Below are positions 43,782 through 56,054 of a DNA stretch of 64,000 bases, one piece after another (the first letter of the stretch is position 1; every line of letters begins with the position of its first letter). The notes beneath the pieces were generated by a model. The model was not told where the DNA came from. It saw only the letters and a list, made by a program, of their open reading frames with translations, and did no database searches. A program made the translations under genes and the position numbers. Origin of the DNA: Syngnathus acus (taxonomy: Eukaryota; Chordata; Actinopteri; Syngnathiformes; Syngnathidae); NCBI RefSeq assembly GCF_901709675.1, contig NC_051107.1, positions 5,520,001-5,584,000 of the forward strand, given 5' to 3'.

Positions 43782-45773
43782 CTACTCTTCCGCCTGGGCT
43801 TCTGGACCTTGGGACAATGCCGCCAGCGTCTGGCTGGCCTCCTCCAAGGCCGTCTGTAAGGCGGCGATGGCTTCTTGCTGCTCCTCCAGCTGGGCAGCGT
43901 GCTCGCTGGTCCCCTCGGCGGCCAGCCTCTCTAGCTCCTCCACTCGCTGCGCCATGAGCGAGTCCGTGGTTACCAGCGAGTCCTGCGCCTCCCCCACGGC
44001 CGCCACGTTGGCCCGCAGCTCCTCCAGGTTCTTGCTCAGGACCTCCACCTCCTTCCCGGAGAAGGCTTTGCCGGCCAGGTCGCTCTCCTGGGCGTCGTAC
44101 TGGGAGAGGAGCGACTCCACCTTGGAGGTAATGGACTCGCCGTTCTCCTCTGAGGCTTTGAGGCGGGCTTCCATGTCGTCCGCTCTCTTCTGCGCCTGAG
44201 CGGCCACTTCGTTTAGCTTGGTCTCCAAGTCGCGGACTCCCTCGGTGGCCACCTCCAGGACGCCGGTTCGGTCCTTGAGGGTCTGGACTTCCGTCTCGGC
44301 GTTAGACACGGAGAGCTTGAGACTTCCCACCGTGTCCTGCACCACCGACCTGAAGGACTCCACCTCCAGGGAAAGCGACGCCACTTCCTGGCTACGGGTT
44401 CGGAGCTCCTCCCTCACAGAGTTGATCTGCTCCCGGATGGAATCGGCGGAAGCGTCGGCCTCCTGCTTGGTCGCCCTGATCTCGGCCACCACGTTCACGA
44501 TGGCGGCCAGCTCCTGCTTGACCATGGCGGGGTCTTCGATGCCGCCCAGCCGGGCCTTGAGGTCGGCCAGCTGGTTCTGGGCCTCGCCCTGGGCGTCGGT
44601 GAACTCGGTCACGCTGGCGCGCACCGAGCGACTCACCTCCTCCAAACGCTGCTCCACCGTCGTCTCCAGGGAGGAGAAGTCACGCTCCCGGGCCTCCTTC
44701 ACCTCGCTGATGCCCTCGGAGAGCTCCTTGAGGAGGTCTTTCTGGAGCTTCTGGAGGGCCTCCTCCACTCGCCGGGTCTCCTCCTCGCCCCTCGCCATCC
44801 GGGTCATTGCACCCTCCAGTTCGGCGCGGGTGGCGCCCAATGACGACTCCAGACTGTCCACCGTGGTCTTCAGAGAGGCAACCTAGAGTTGGAAGAATTC
44901 AAAAATATTAAGGAGAGCATTTTACGGTGGAACCTTTCAGATGCAGATGATGATTCATCAATCTGTCACAGTATAGTGCTAACTACTGCTGAGGAGGTCA
45001 GATTTTGATGATTGGTACATAAATGGACCCAATTCTACTCAAAAGTACTCAAAGTTCCCGGAACCTTTGGAGGACATGTTGTACATAAACAAAAGTGATC
45101 TTAAAGTCAGAATGAAACCAAACTGCTTTTGTTATTCTGGGGAGATTCCTTAGAAGATTTTGAGTACGGCTCAAGAGAGTTGATTGACTTGCCATGTGTG
45201 TAGTTTGCATTCAGTGACCCCCATGGGGGTTCACCCAACCCCTCAAGCCAACCCCTGACCCGCCCCTCGATCCAAAAGTATACAAAGTACAGGGACTGCA
45301 CCGTCACTTGAAAGGTCACAATGGTGGAATTAATAATAAGTTGGGTGCAGTGCCTCCTTAATGACATCTCAACGAACCTGTTGAACGACGCCGTCCATTT
45401 TGCCGCTGATCTCGGCGCTGATTTGCGCACTTTGGGCGTGCGTTGCGCTCGTCTGCCGAATCTCCTCCACCACCTTCTGCAAGTGGAAGGCGGCCAGGCC
45501 GGCGCCTCCGATCATTACCGCGTAGAAGAGCATCGAGAACAGGGTGCTCAGGCAGCTCCTGCCGCCGCTGCCGCTGCTGCTGCTGCCCCTGCTGCTGCCC
45601 CCGCTGCTGCCGCCGCTCTTCTTCCCGGATGAGCGCGGCGACCCGTGGGCGGCTGAGGAGCCGCTCACGCCGTTACTTTTCTGGGACTTCTCTTCCTTAT
45701 GTACCGGTGCAGCTGCAGAAGCTGCAGCGGCTTTCTCGCCGGCGTTGCTCTTCTGTCGGTTCTTGGCCGTCAT
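43782..45773 (-). CDS. ckap4: Cytoskeleton-associated protein 4 (CKAP4, CLIMP-63)
   Basis: Type II ER membrane protein that spaces rough-ER sheets and links them to microtubules. Two minus-strand exons, 45378-45773 and 43782-44882, give 498 aa, shorter than human (602). Residues 1-73 are a basic, Ser/Gly/Ala-rich cytosolic head. Cys74 sits next to the membrane where CLIMP-63 is palmitoylated. The helix spans about 76-97. The rest is a lumenal coiled coil without breaks. The block KEARERDFSSLETTVEQRLEE matches CKAP4 closely. The short length reflects fewer heptads in the lumenal rod. The gene is tail to tail with ikbip. Confidence 0.92.
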
Positions 45774-47129
45774 GATCGCTGGAGGTGAACTGTGTGAAAA
45801 GAACGTGTGTCGCTGTGCTGCCCGTTTTTGCGTTCGTGGATGGATGGAGTTTTTGCTTTCCTTTTTTTTTTTTTTTTGCTAAACCGGCGCTGCAATAGCG
45901 TATCAGGGAGCGAGTCGTGTCTTTAGGTTGGCTTTTGGGACGTCCCATGTTGGACTCCTGCAGGCGAAACTAATGCAAAAAGTGCAAAAAAGTGACCACG
46001 AATTAACAAATATTTAACTTCTCAAGCAACATTTTTGGTAGTTAAGCATTTATGCGTTATGTTAAACTTTAAAATGATATTATTATAATCTGGGGGCGTG
46101 GTTTAGAAGCAAAACACCTCCCACCATACGTGGCAACTGGCCTCCTGCCACATCCCATAATGCCACCTCACAAGTTTCTAAGGAACAAAAAGTCCTTGTT
46201 TTACAATCTATGGGTAGAATGGATTAAATCTACAACATTTCTTCCTGCTTCTGATTGTTGTAGGTACTTGTCGTGCAGAGAAAAAAGTAGTTTTTAGATC
46301 TGAATTTAATCCCGAAACGCAAGAAATGACACAAAAGGATTATTGTACATGCCCTACAAAGAAAGAAAGAAAGCGTTAACGTTAAGCAAAAGTACAATGA
46401 ACAAGTGAAACCCGCAGTAAACAAAACTCTGTCAATTCTAATCTTGTCCGCTAGAGAGCGCCAAAGTAACGTCTACGTGTACTGCGTGTCCACAACGTCA
46501 TTTCGTCTTGAATCAAATGAGATAATACAGGAATTTTGCGAAAAAATAAACCTGTGAAAAAAAGACTTCGTTTTTGAATGATTCTTAAAATCAGCATATT
46601 CATTTTGAAAATAATCAATTTCAGCCGGTGACACATTTGTACACATTCACAAACATTAACTTAAGACAGCAATTTCAAGTGATTTGCCATTTCAGGTACA
46701 ATTTTATTGTATTGCGACATTTAGATGGAAATGTTTTAGAATAGACACGATGCCTCCCAAAGGCATCATCACTTTTTCCGAGCGTCGCATGAATGCATCA
46801 CGACTGCACGCCCTGCCCCGGTGACAGCAGACACCGCCCGCCGCCATCCAGGTGCTCACTTCGGGGGAGCTTCTTTCTGGACCTCCTTTGTTTTCGGAGG
46901 CTCTACCGAGCTGAGGAGGTGTACCACCACTGTGCTATGCTTTGTCTCCAAGAACGACCACCTAATGCCCCGAACCCCCTCCTCCTCCTGCCAGGAAAAA
47001 TGAAGCGGGAGCACGGTCCAAAAATGAGGACGGCCACGTTCTGACTCGTCCGTGTCGCGTCCAAGCTGAGTTGGGAAGCCTGCTAAGCAAGCAACCACCC
47101 GGGGCAAGTCTCCCGGACTTCGCGGCGCC
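45774..47129. other. Divergent ckap4/bltp3b intergenic region
   Basis: About 1.35 kb holding the ckap4 promoter and 5' UTR on the left and the GC-richer bltp3b promoter and 5' UTR from about 46800. Apparent open frames near 46800-47190 overlap the bltp3b 5' region and have no recognisable protein features. Confidence 0.5.
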
Positions 47130-50100
47130 ATGGCGGGGCTCATCAAGAAGCAAATCTTGAAGCATCTCTCCAGGTTAGTGAGCCACACACAACCGGGTAC
47201 GGGGGGCGATCGGCAGGCGGTTTCGGGGGTGATCCAGAAGCTGCTAGACGGTCAGCCTACCGAAACGCCCGACACCAAGACTTTGTCATTGTGGTTCAGG
47301 ACGGCTTGTCGGCCTTTGCAGCCGCCGTGCGGCGATTGTCAGTCGGCCTTTTGCCTCCGGTGACCCTCGCTGAGCTCACGCAGCTAGCCGGGCTAAGCTA
47401 ACAAGCTAGCGGGGCTAATCCCTCGGCAGCCCAAATGACAGGTAGAACCGGTTGCCTTTCCGAGTCTGATTTATTCAAATTACAATCTTAGACGTACCTT
47501 TAACGTGATCTACCACCTTAAACTTAATTTTAAAAATCATTTTTATCGGTATGGGAAGCAACGTGAACGTATTCCAACGCGTCATTCGATTACAGCAAGG
47601 TGCTCATATCTTGTTGACATGTCATTAAACTTGCCGTGTCATCTCGTTTGACTACTTTATTGGCCTCGCTTGAATTCAAATAATCTCAGGTTTTAGCACT
47701 TAATCACGATTTTCTTCCCGTGTTTATTTGAACTAGCTCCAAGATGCCTGCATTATTTATTCCTTTCCAGGGTTTCCTCAAGAGTCTTCAATGGTTGAGC
47801 TGCTGTGACGTCACCCATTGTTTTTCCTCCATCCACCTGCTGCCAACCTTACTGCCTCTTTCTGGTTTATAATCTGTTTCTGCAAACAGTTGCTTCATTT
47901 CAACGTTTGTAGAGGAAGTGGCAGCAGAAGTGGCATTGTTGCCCCAGAGCAGGCCTGTTGGCGTCCGACCGGTCGCAGGAGGTCGTGTCGAAGCGCCCTG
48001 GTGTTGTCACGCTCGCATCGTCTTTGGTTGTGTTGTTTGTGTCAACATGGGTGCGAAAACTTTCCTGAGGCCTGTGTTGCGGAATAGTATTTCCTCAAAT
48101 AACGCCCTTCACGCTTATATGCACCTTCCCGTTCTTCACTCACTGTTGAACAATGGATGTAGTCTTGGCATGTCCTCCATTTTGCGTTATACCTTTTTCT
48201 AGCATCCATTTTGAGGTGAAACCTTCTATTGTTATTGGCCTTGTTATTGATTGTTAAGGCATGAATCACGCTGGCTTACTGTGGGTGCACTTGAAGTCGT
48301 CCGTGTGCGTGAGCGAGCAATATTTGGCAGGATGTCGCTTTCTGCATCGTGCTCACCTTCACGCCACTTTCAGGTCATAAACAAATCCCTCGACCTTCAC
48401 TGGCAATGCTGGCAAGAATAGATTTTTTTTAATATCATTTTAAATCCTTCAAATTTTGTTGTGGTTGCGTCTCGACTACTTGTGACATGATTGTGCGTTT
48501 TACTTTTTGTGTGTGTGTAGCCAGCGTGCAGGTAGCCTCTGCTAAATAATTTACGGAATTGGAGAGGAATGTGACGCTGCTTGTGATAGGAGGAGGTGTG
48601 GTCGGTCCGCAAAGAAATGTCCTGCATTGCTTTTCGGGCCTCACACCCTCTGTAACTTTTTCTTTAGAAAATTCTTTGCAATACAATCATTTTTTTCCCC
48701 CCCCCGGCATTTCACTGGAAGACTGCAGACGTCCACTTTGTGTGTTTTAGTCTGTTTGCTCAAATCAAAGAGCAAACATGCAGTGTGGACACACAAAAAA
48801 AAAAAAAAAACAACTTGATGGACCTTGTGCAAACACCAACATTTTCTGTGTGAATTTATTCTATGGTGATGTTTCCCGTGTGCCGGCAGGTTCGCCAAGA
48901 ACCTGTCGCCCGACAAGATCAACCTAAGCACGCTGAAGGGCGAAGGTCAGCTCACCAACCTGGAGCTGGACGAGGAGGTGCTCCAGAGCTTGCTAGATCT
49001 TCCCACCTGGCTGGCCATCAACCGCGTGTGCTGCAACAAGGCCGCCATCCGCGTACGCCGACACGCATTTCCGATCATTTGATGGCACGCCGCCGCCGCA
49101 TTCGCTCATGATCGTTGTGTCACCCCGTCCACAGATCCCCTGGACCAAGTTGAAGACTCACCCCATTTCCCTGGTAAGTTGCTACCTGCTCATCGAACCG
49201 TTTGGGGGGGAAAGTCACCTCGTTTTTTTGGTCTTCCAGACACTTGATAAAGTGGAAATGGAAATGAGCACTTGCGATGAACCCCGCCCCCCCAACGGCC
49301 CCTCCCCTATCGCGACTGCGTCGGGTCAGAGGTGAACTCCCGCCCTGAAAGAAATAATTAAAGGTGGCCCGGAGCGATTTCTTGCTGACGGGTTTGCACG
49401 GCGGCGTTTGCAGCGAGTACGGCTTTGCCGAGAAGGTGGTGGAGGGCATGTCGCTGTCCATCAACTCCATCGTGATCCGCATCGGCGCCAAGGCCTTCAA
49501 CGCCTCCTTCGAGCTCTCCCAGCTGCAGGTGTACAGCGTCGACAACAGCTGGAGCCTCAGCGACCTGCGCTCCACACGCATTCAGGACCCTCAGCGGGGG
49601 GAGGTAAGCAAAACTGCACCAAAGCGTTTGTCTGCAGGGCGCCCTCTGCTGGGTGTGATGGTGCGTTGCCAGATTTGGACACGGTCTCATACGTTGCAGC
49701 TGCTGTCCTTCAAGGAGATCAGCTGGCAGATGATCCGCATCGAGGCCGACGCCATCCAGAGCGCCGAGCACGACATGCTGAGCGCGCCCATCCGCCTCAT
49801 CACCAACCAGTCCAAGATCCGAGTCACGCTCAAGCGACGCGTAAGATATCCACACGCAAGCGCCCGCCGCCCCCGTCTGTCTTTGACGTGTCCCCGTTCC
49901 GGTCCAGATGAAGGACTGCAATGTTGTGGCCTCCAAGCTGGTTCTGATCCTGGACGACCTGCTGTGGGTGCTGACCGACTCGCAGCTCAAAGCCATGGTG
50001 CAGTACGCCAAGTCCCTCAGCGAGGCCATGGAGAAGTCGGCGCAGCAGAGGAAGAGCTTGGCCACCGAGGACCAGGTCAATACCGCCGCCCGTTCGACCC

Positions 50101-53100
50101 CTCCTGCTCCAAAACGACAGCTATTAATTTCCCCTCATTCTCGACTCGCAGGCGTCGTCCGGGCTGCCCTCGGCCCAGCAGGCGCGCCCGGCGCAGACGT
50201 TGGCGGCGGCCGACCAGAGCGCCACCATGGCAAAGCTGTTCAGCGACCACGACGTGTGCGAGACGTCGCACCACCTGCAGATCAAGCATCTGGACCTACA
50301 CATCTGCGACGACATCCACGGCCCGGACAAAGGTGGCGGCAAATATGACGCTTTTGTCGTCGTGATTTTTACACAAGGCATTTTTGTCTTTCTTGGCAGT
50401 GATCAAAAAGAGGATGACAGGTGGGGCCATGCAGCTGTCCTTCAGCTCCATCACGCTGGACTACTACCCCTTCCACAAAGCAGGTGTGCCCTTTTCTGAC
50501 ATATTTCAGTCAATATGATTTTTTTTTTTTTTGCCGCTAGTAATAACCTGACTGTTCCAGGCGACAGCTGCATGCACTGGATGCACTACAGCGAGGCCAC
50601 CAAAACGCGCGAGGATTGGGCGCGGTGCCTCCTGGATGAGTTCAAGTCCAACGTGGAGATGCTGAAGAGTGCGGTGCGAGGCCAGCAGGGGGCGGCGCCC
50701 GCGCACGGCTCACCCGGTAAGCGTGCTCGGATGGCCGACGGGCGCGACTGTTACGGCGCGTGCACACACGCTGGGTTTTGTGTCCCCAGTGTCCGTTAGG
50801 GACGATGTGTATTGGCCCATTGGGCTTAGTGAGGCCGAGGGAGCCCTGGTAGAATGGAGCCCGCACATGCAGCCTCCAGCCCAGTGCTGCTGGTGCCTTG
50901 AGCCAGGTACCATGCTGTGCTGTGTGTGTGCGCACGCTCCGGTGCGGTGCGGTGCGGTGGGACGCGCCTCGCGTGAGGCCCAGCCGACTCCCCTCGGTCA
51001 CTCGTCTCGTGGCGCTCGCCTCATTCTCACCCGCTGGTTCCTCCCAAGGCAAGATCAACACGTCGTCCACATCGTCCATCAGCGCGCCACCTCAGAGCCC
51101 CAAGACGCAGCTCATGTCCAGCTCGGTGGTCCTCAGGATGGCCGACTTCAGCATCTACCAGGTTGGTCGCCCCAATCGTCATCCTTCGCTCCCGCTGATC
51201 AAATATTTGGTGTTGGCAGGTTTCCACGGCGGACCAGCGACGCTCCAGCCCCAAGACCATGATCTCCTGCAACAAGAAGTCCTTGTACCTTCCTCCCGAG
51301 ATGGCGGCCATCCACGTCGAGTTCACCGAGTATTACTTCCCGGATGGAAAAGACTACCCCAGTAAGTCCACATGCGCTGTGGTGCTTTTTTGATTTTTTT
51401 TTTTTTAACGGAGCTCCCCCCCCCACACACAGTCCCGTGTCCCAACCTGTACGCCCAGCTGAACGCCCTGCAACTGGTCTTGGACGCTCGCAGCCTGGTG
51501 TGGCTCAACCTCTTCGCTTTGGACCTGCGGCAGAGTCTGGAGCAGTTCATGGAAATCTACAAGCTCAATGACTCGCAGAAGCCCGACGAGCACGTGGACG
51601 TCAAGGTGGACGGCCTCATGCTGAAGGTATGGGGAGTTCAAAACTAAGCAAAACCACAAATTGTAAATGAGCTCAGTTGTCCAGCTGGAAGATTGAGTGT
51701 CCACTAGTGGTCTTTACGTCCTCGTAGCTGGTGATCCCGGCCGATCGGGACCCCTCGTGCCCGCCCGACCTTCCCCGCTCCGTCTCCGTGCAGACGTCGG
51801 AGATGGTGGCCACCAACACCCGCCACCCGGCCAATTGCACCCGCGCCCACCTGGAGGCGCTGCTGCAGGCCTTCCAGGGCGAAGAATTCTTCTCGCCCTC
51901 CTACGTCTCCTTCCCCCGCTCGTCCTCCTCCCTGCCGCTCCTTCATCCCGTTTTCCGCTACCACGCCCACGAGCAGGACACCCGCCTGCACGACATCTAC
52001 CGCGGCCTGGTGGTGCCCAGTATGACGGCCGACGCCCTGAAAATGCCGGCCGCCGCTGACTTCTGGGCGATGCACTTTGCGCAGTTCTGGGTGGACTATG
52101 AGGGCAAGGGGCGGCCGCAACCCTTCGTGGACTCCTTCCCCCTCACCGTGTGGGCCTGCCAACCCGCCAAGCTCCTCGCGCACCAGGAGAAACTGCGGGG
52201 AATGTCCCGCAGCGCCTCCGCCGACTCCGCCGGGCGAATGCAGAGGAAGCGGCTGCTGAAGGAGTTCTACAGCGCCGACGGCGCGCCCCCGCCGGCCCAC
52301 AGTCCATCCAACGGACTCCATAAACCGCAATCGTTGGACAGCTTGCCTTCTTCTCCTTTGGCGTCTTCGGGCAAAGATGCGGATGTCCACCTGCTGGTGC
52401 AGGTTCACAAGCATCTCAGTGCTCAGGTACGCTTGGCTCTCATTTCTTCGGGACGTGTAAACGGAGTTTAGAGCAGAGTGCCAAAGCTTCTCGGCTATTT
52501 TTCCCCAGGTGAGCCACCAGCAGTATGTGTTCCTGATGCGTCTGCAGCGCAGCATCAAGGCCCTGCAGCAGACTTTGCAGCAGGACCTGGAAGACATGGG
52601 GTGTCTGCGCAAGGCTCCACCCCAACGTCCCGCCGACCACCGGCCCTTCACCGCCTGCCTGGGCCTGCTGCTCAAGAGCGCCGAGGTCTCCCTCCTCCTC
52701 AAGCCCGTCGCCCAGACCGAAGGCTCGGGAACTCCTCTCGGGTCGGAGCTGTCCCCCTCGGCGAGCGGAGGAACCTTGGAGCCGGCCGGCGACGCGGAGG
52801 CGAAAGGGACCTCCACCGCGGACGAAATGCTGTGCGGCGACGTGCCCGAGGCTAAAACATCTCGGGGGCCCGACCCTCTGATCCCCACCACCGTCTCGGC
52901 GTCAAATCACCAGTCCCCACACGAGGAGAGGACTTCCTCGGCCAAGAGTGCCGGGAGCCGGAGTTCCGGTGAAGGCGAGGAGATGGTGGCCGAGGTTTTC
53001 GCCAGCGAGGACGAAAGCAAGCTTCAGGCAGGTGAGCCGCTTTGCGAGGACAAAGCTGCGGCCGCCAAGATGACCCAGTCCACGTCCAGGTATTTGCTAG

Positions 53101-56054
53101 TTCCTACTTTACGCTTAGCTAGCAGCTTTCCACGCACACTCAACATCTACCACTTCAGTCAGTCGTACATAATGCCCGCAAAAAATAACCTTGGCTGGTG
53201 CTTCGTGTCCTCGGTGTGACTTGTCTTACATCCATAAATAGCAGCGATGGGCTTCACTATGGATGTTCTCTCTTCCTTCACCGCACTTGTGTCGTCATAT
53301 CTCATTTCCTCCTCTGGTCTGCAACATTTCTCAACTTCCTTTTTGGCCTCTTCGCTTTTGACTCTCGCAAGGTGTGTGTGTGTTCTCTCTACCAAGGAAA
53401 GGAAGTTTGTCTGTCGTTTCCGATCTCCTCAGCTCCTCATCTACCAGCAGATCCTCCTCCCTTTATTCCATGTCCAACATGTAAGGCCCAAATGGATCTG
53501 TGACTATCATGAATGAATTATTAGAACGTGTGTGTGTGTTTGTCTTTTGGACTCATACATAAAAGTGCAAACCTGCGCACGTATTTGCACGTTTGCATGC
53601 GTCCTTTCTCGGCGTGCCGCTGTACAGTATCTGTCGGGTACTTGTGACTAGTCCCGCATGAACGCTGACGTTCATCCACGTAGACGTGTGTCAGACAAGG
53701 GCGCCGTTTGTGTGTTGCAGCGGACGCCTGATGCGCGACCGCTCGCAGTCCACTTTCTCGGTGACCTACAAGAACATGAAGAAGAGTCCGTCCCTGCAGT
53801 CTCTGGACAACATCTCCATCGACAGCTACCTGCTGGAGGACGGCGACACCAACAGCCTGATGGAAAGAGGTGCGCGCACCGTTGCAAGTTCACATCAAGC
53901 CACCAGGCGGCAGTGTTGCACAACACAAAAAAAACCAACTCGAGGTCAATTCTCTGCTCTTCTTGTTTTCCTGTACACAGATGACATGTCCATCTCAGGA
54001 TTCAAGGCCGCCGCCGACAGCGGCGCCGAGGTCGCCGCCCCCGCGCCAGTCCCGGAGCAGGAAGGAGGCGTGTCCCCCGACACCGTCAGCGCCGCCTCGC
54101 AAAGCATCGATGAACCCTCCAAGGACATTGTAAGAACTCTGACGTCTGTTTGCCTCCGAGGGCGAAGTCTACACCTGTGTGTGTTGCGCAGGTGTCGGTG
54201 GTGGTGCTGAAGGTGCACTCGGTGTGCGTGGCCATGGAGGCGGTGGGCGAGAGCACGGCCGTGGCTCTGGAGGTGGACAAAGTCACGCCCGTCCAGTTGG
54301 GCAACGTCAGCTTGCGGCAGTACCTCAGCAGCCGCAGCCTGGGTAAGCCCCGCCCACGCCGTCCTTTCATCGGCTCACTTTGACGGTTAACTTCAGAAGC
54401 CTCTTCGGTGGTGATTGGGAATCACGGGACTAACAGACACGCTAACACGCCTTGGTCATATTTACCCCGCAGGTATGGTGTGTTCAATGCCGGCTCAGAG
54501 CAGCCAAGGTAACACCTGCAACCTGGTGTGCATGCTCATGTGTGTGTGCGCGCCGTGACACTTCTCCTTCAGTCGCCTTTGCACAAGTTCTGCCACACGC
54601 GCGGAAGTCACGCACGCCTCTCGTTCCGTAGCCGCGGCGACGCCCGCCTTGAAGAATTTGCCGGTAATCGACGGGGCGCTCCCATTATATGCGACATTAA
54701 GCCATGCACAACGCGCGTGCTAGTGGAATCAAGTGCAGATGTCGAGTCTTCCTCGACTGACTGACTCACCCTCCCTCTCGCACATCACTCACTAACCCCC
54801 CCCCTTCCATCTCGCCACTGCAGCAGCAGACTTTGCGGTTTCAGTCCCGCGATTCCTGCCGACGAGAGAAAACCTCTCGCTGCTTCCAGCTATCTCGCCC
54901 CCCACCCCACCCCTCCCCTTCCTTCTTTTGGACCCGCTGTTGCTGTTATTAACCTCGACATCACACCATGACTCCCCTCCCTCGGTCTTGTACGCACAAA
55001 CCTGAATTTCATAAATGCGCTAAACATTTGCAACAGTCGACGTGTCGAACCGAAGTCCTCTTTCTTTGCCGAGAGTCGCCAGCTGCTCATCTTCTCGCAC
55101 GAGGGTCAAAGTCTCGCTCCTACCTTTTTCGCAGCACTTTTTGTCGCTTTGTGGCGTCCTTCCTGCCTTTGTTTTTCTTCAGACCTATTCGTCCATTCTA
55201 GATAATATTGCCGGTGATGTAATGCGTCCATCAACGTTTATGTTGGCAGGCCCGGCCAAAGTGCCCACGCCGTCCAAGGGGGCCCCCCACCGCCCGGAGG
55301 TGCGGGCCCGGCTGGAGAGCGGGCCTTGCGCCGCCGCCCGCTCGCCGCTGGCCGAGCGCAACGGCTTCCTGGAGTTGCGCCTGAGCGGCTACCGGGCCGG
55401 CCTGCTCATGTCCACCTTGCGCAACCTGGCCCACTTCCTGGAGGACGACACGGCGCCGCAGGTGCTGCCCATGGAGATCAGCGTACGGGACACGCACATA
55501 AACTTGAAGGTGAGCCAAAATGTTCTTGATGAAATTCAATGAAAACAAAGCTTACTTTTGTTTTCTTTGCCGCAGGACGACAGCCGGCGGGACAACCCGT
55601 CCGACTCGGAGCCCATCACGCTGCAGGTGAACAGCCTGCTCATCCGCCGACGTGACGACGGCGCCTTCTCCATCGGAGGTGAGACGCCCGCACGTTCGGC
55701 TAACGTAACCCGAGCTGACTTCGCCCGGTTCCTCCCGCTCACAGCGGACCCCGAGGCCAAAAGGTCGTCGTCGACGACGGATGGCGCCCTGACCCCGGTC
55801 AGCGAGGTCGCCTTCGCGGAGGCCGCGCAGACCCCCGCTGGCCCGTCAAACCACGAACAAGTGAGTTAGCGCCGTTGCGGGCGTTCTCAGACGCGCACGT
55901 GATACCACGACAACCGCTCCCGCAGATGCTGATGGAAGAGAACGATTGCCTGAAAGTGGAGCTGTCCCGGGCCAAAATGGCACTGGCCGAGGTTCAGATG
56001 GAGAGGGACTCGCTGCTGCACAAAATCAACAGCCTCAAGGTCAACACCAGCTAG
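47130..56054 (+). CDS. bltp3b: Bridge-like lipid transfer protein 3B (BLTP3B, UHRF1BP1L, SHIP164)
   Basis: Chorein/VPS13-type lipid-transfer protein on endocytic vesicles. Twenty-three exons give 1359 aa (human 1464): 47130-47173, 48890-49052, 49135-49173, 49240-49331, 49414-49603, 49700-49840, 49908-50075, 50152-50332, 50400-50483, 50561-50716, 51049-51161, 51220-51361, 51433-51626, 51728-52426, 52509-53089, 53721-53869, 53981-54129, 54192-54342, 54473-54508, 55250-55509, 55576-55678, 55745-55860, 55926-56054. The chorein N-terminus reads MAGLIKKQILKHLSRFAKNL. IPWTKLKTHPISL and INSIVIRIGAKAFNASFELS favour this paralogue over UHRF1BP1. A variable Ser/Glu-rich region (about 900-1090) precedes the conserved VTYKNMKKSPSLQSLDNISI. 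A short coiled coil (MLMEENDCLKVELSRAKMAL) ends the protein. All phases agree. Confidence 0.95.
47174..48889 (+). other. bltp3b first coding intron
   Basis: The 1.7 kb intron after the 44-base first coding exon. It starts GC-rich (CpG-island-like to about 47420) and becomes AT-rich, with an (A)n run near 48800. No nested gene recognised. Confidence 0.6.
50937..50960 (+). repeat. Short (GGTGC)n tandem repeat
   Basis: About four GGTGC units in the bltp3b intron 50717-51048. Confidence 0.7.

Noticed and set aside
44218-44886. 222-codon plus-strand frame opposite ckap4
   Set aside because: Ser-rich antisense shadow of the ckap4 coiled coil. No splice context and no protein features.
51704-52891. 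395-codon minus-strand frame opposite bltp3b
   Set aside because: Crosses a real intron of bltp3b and lacks any recognisable domain; a GC-bias shadow.
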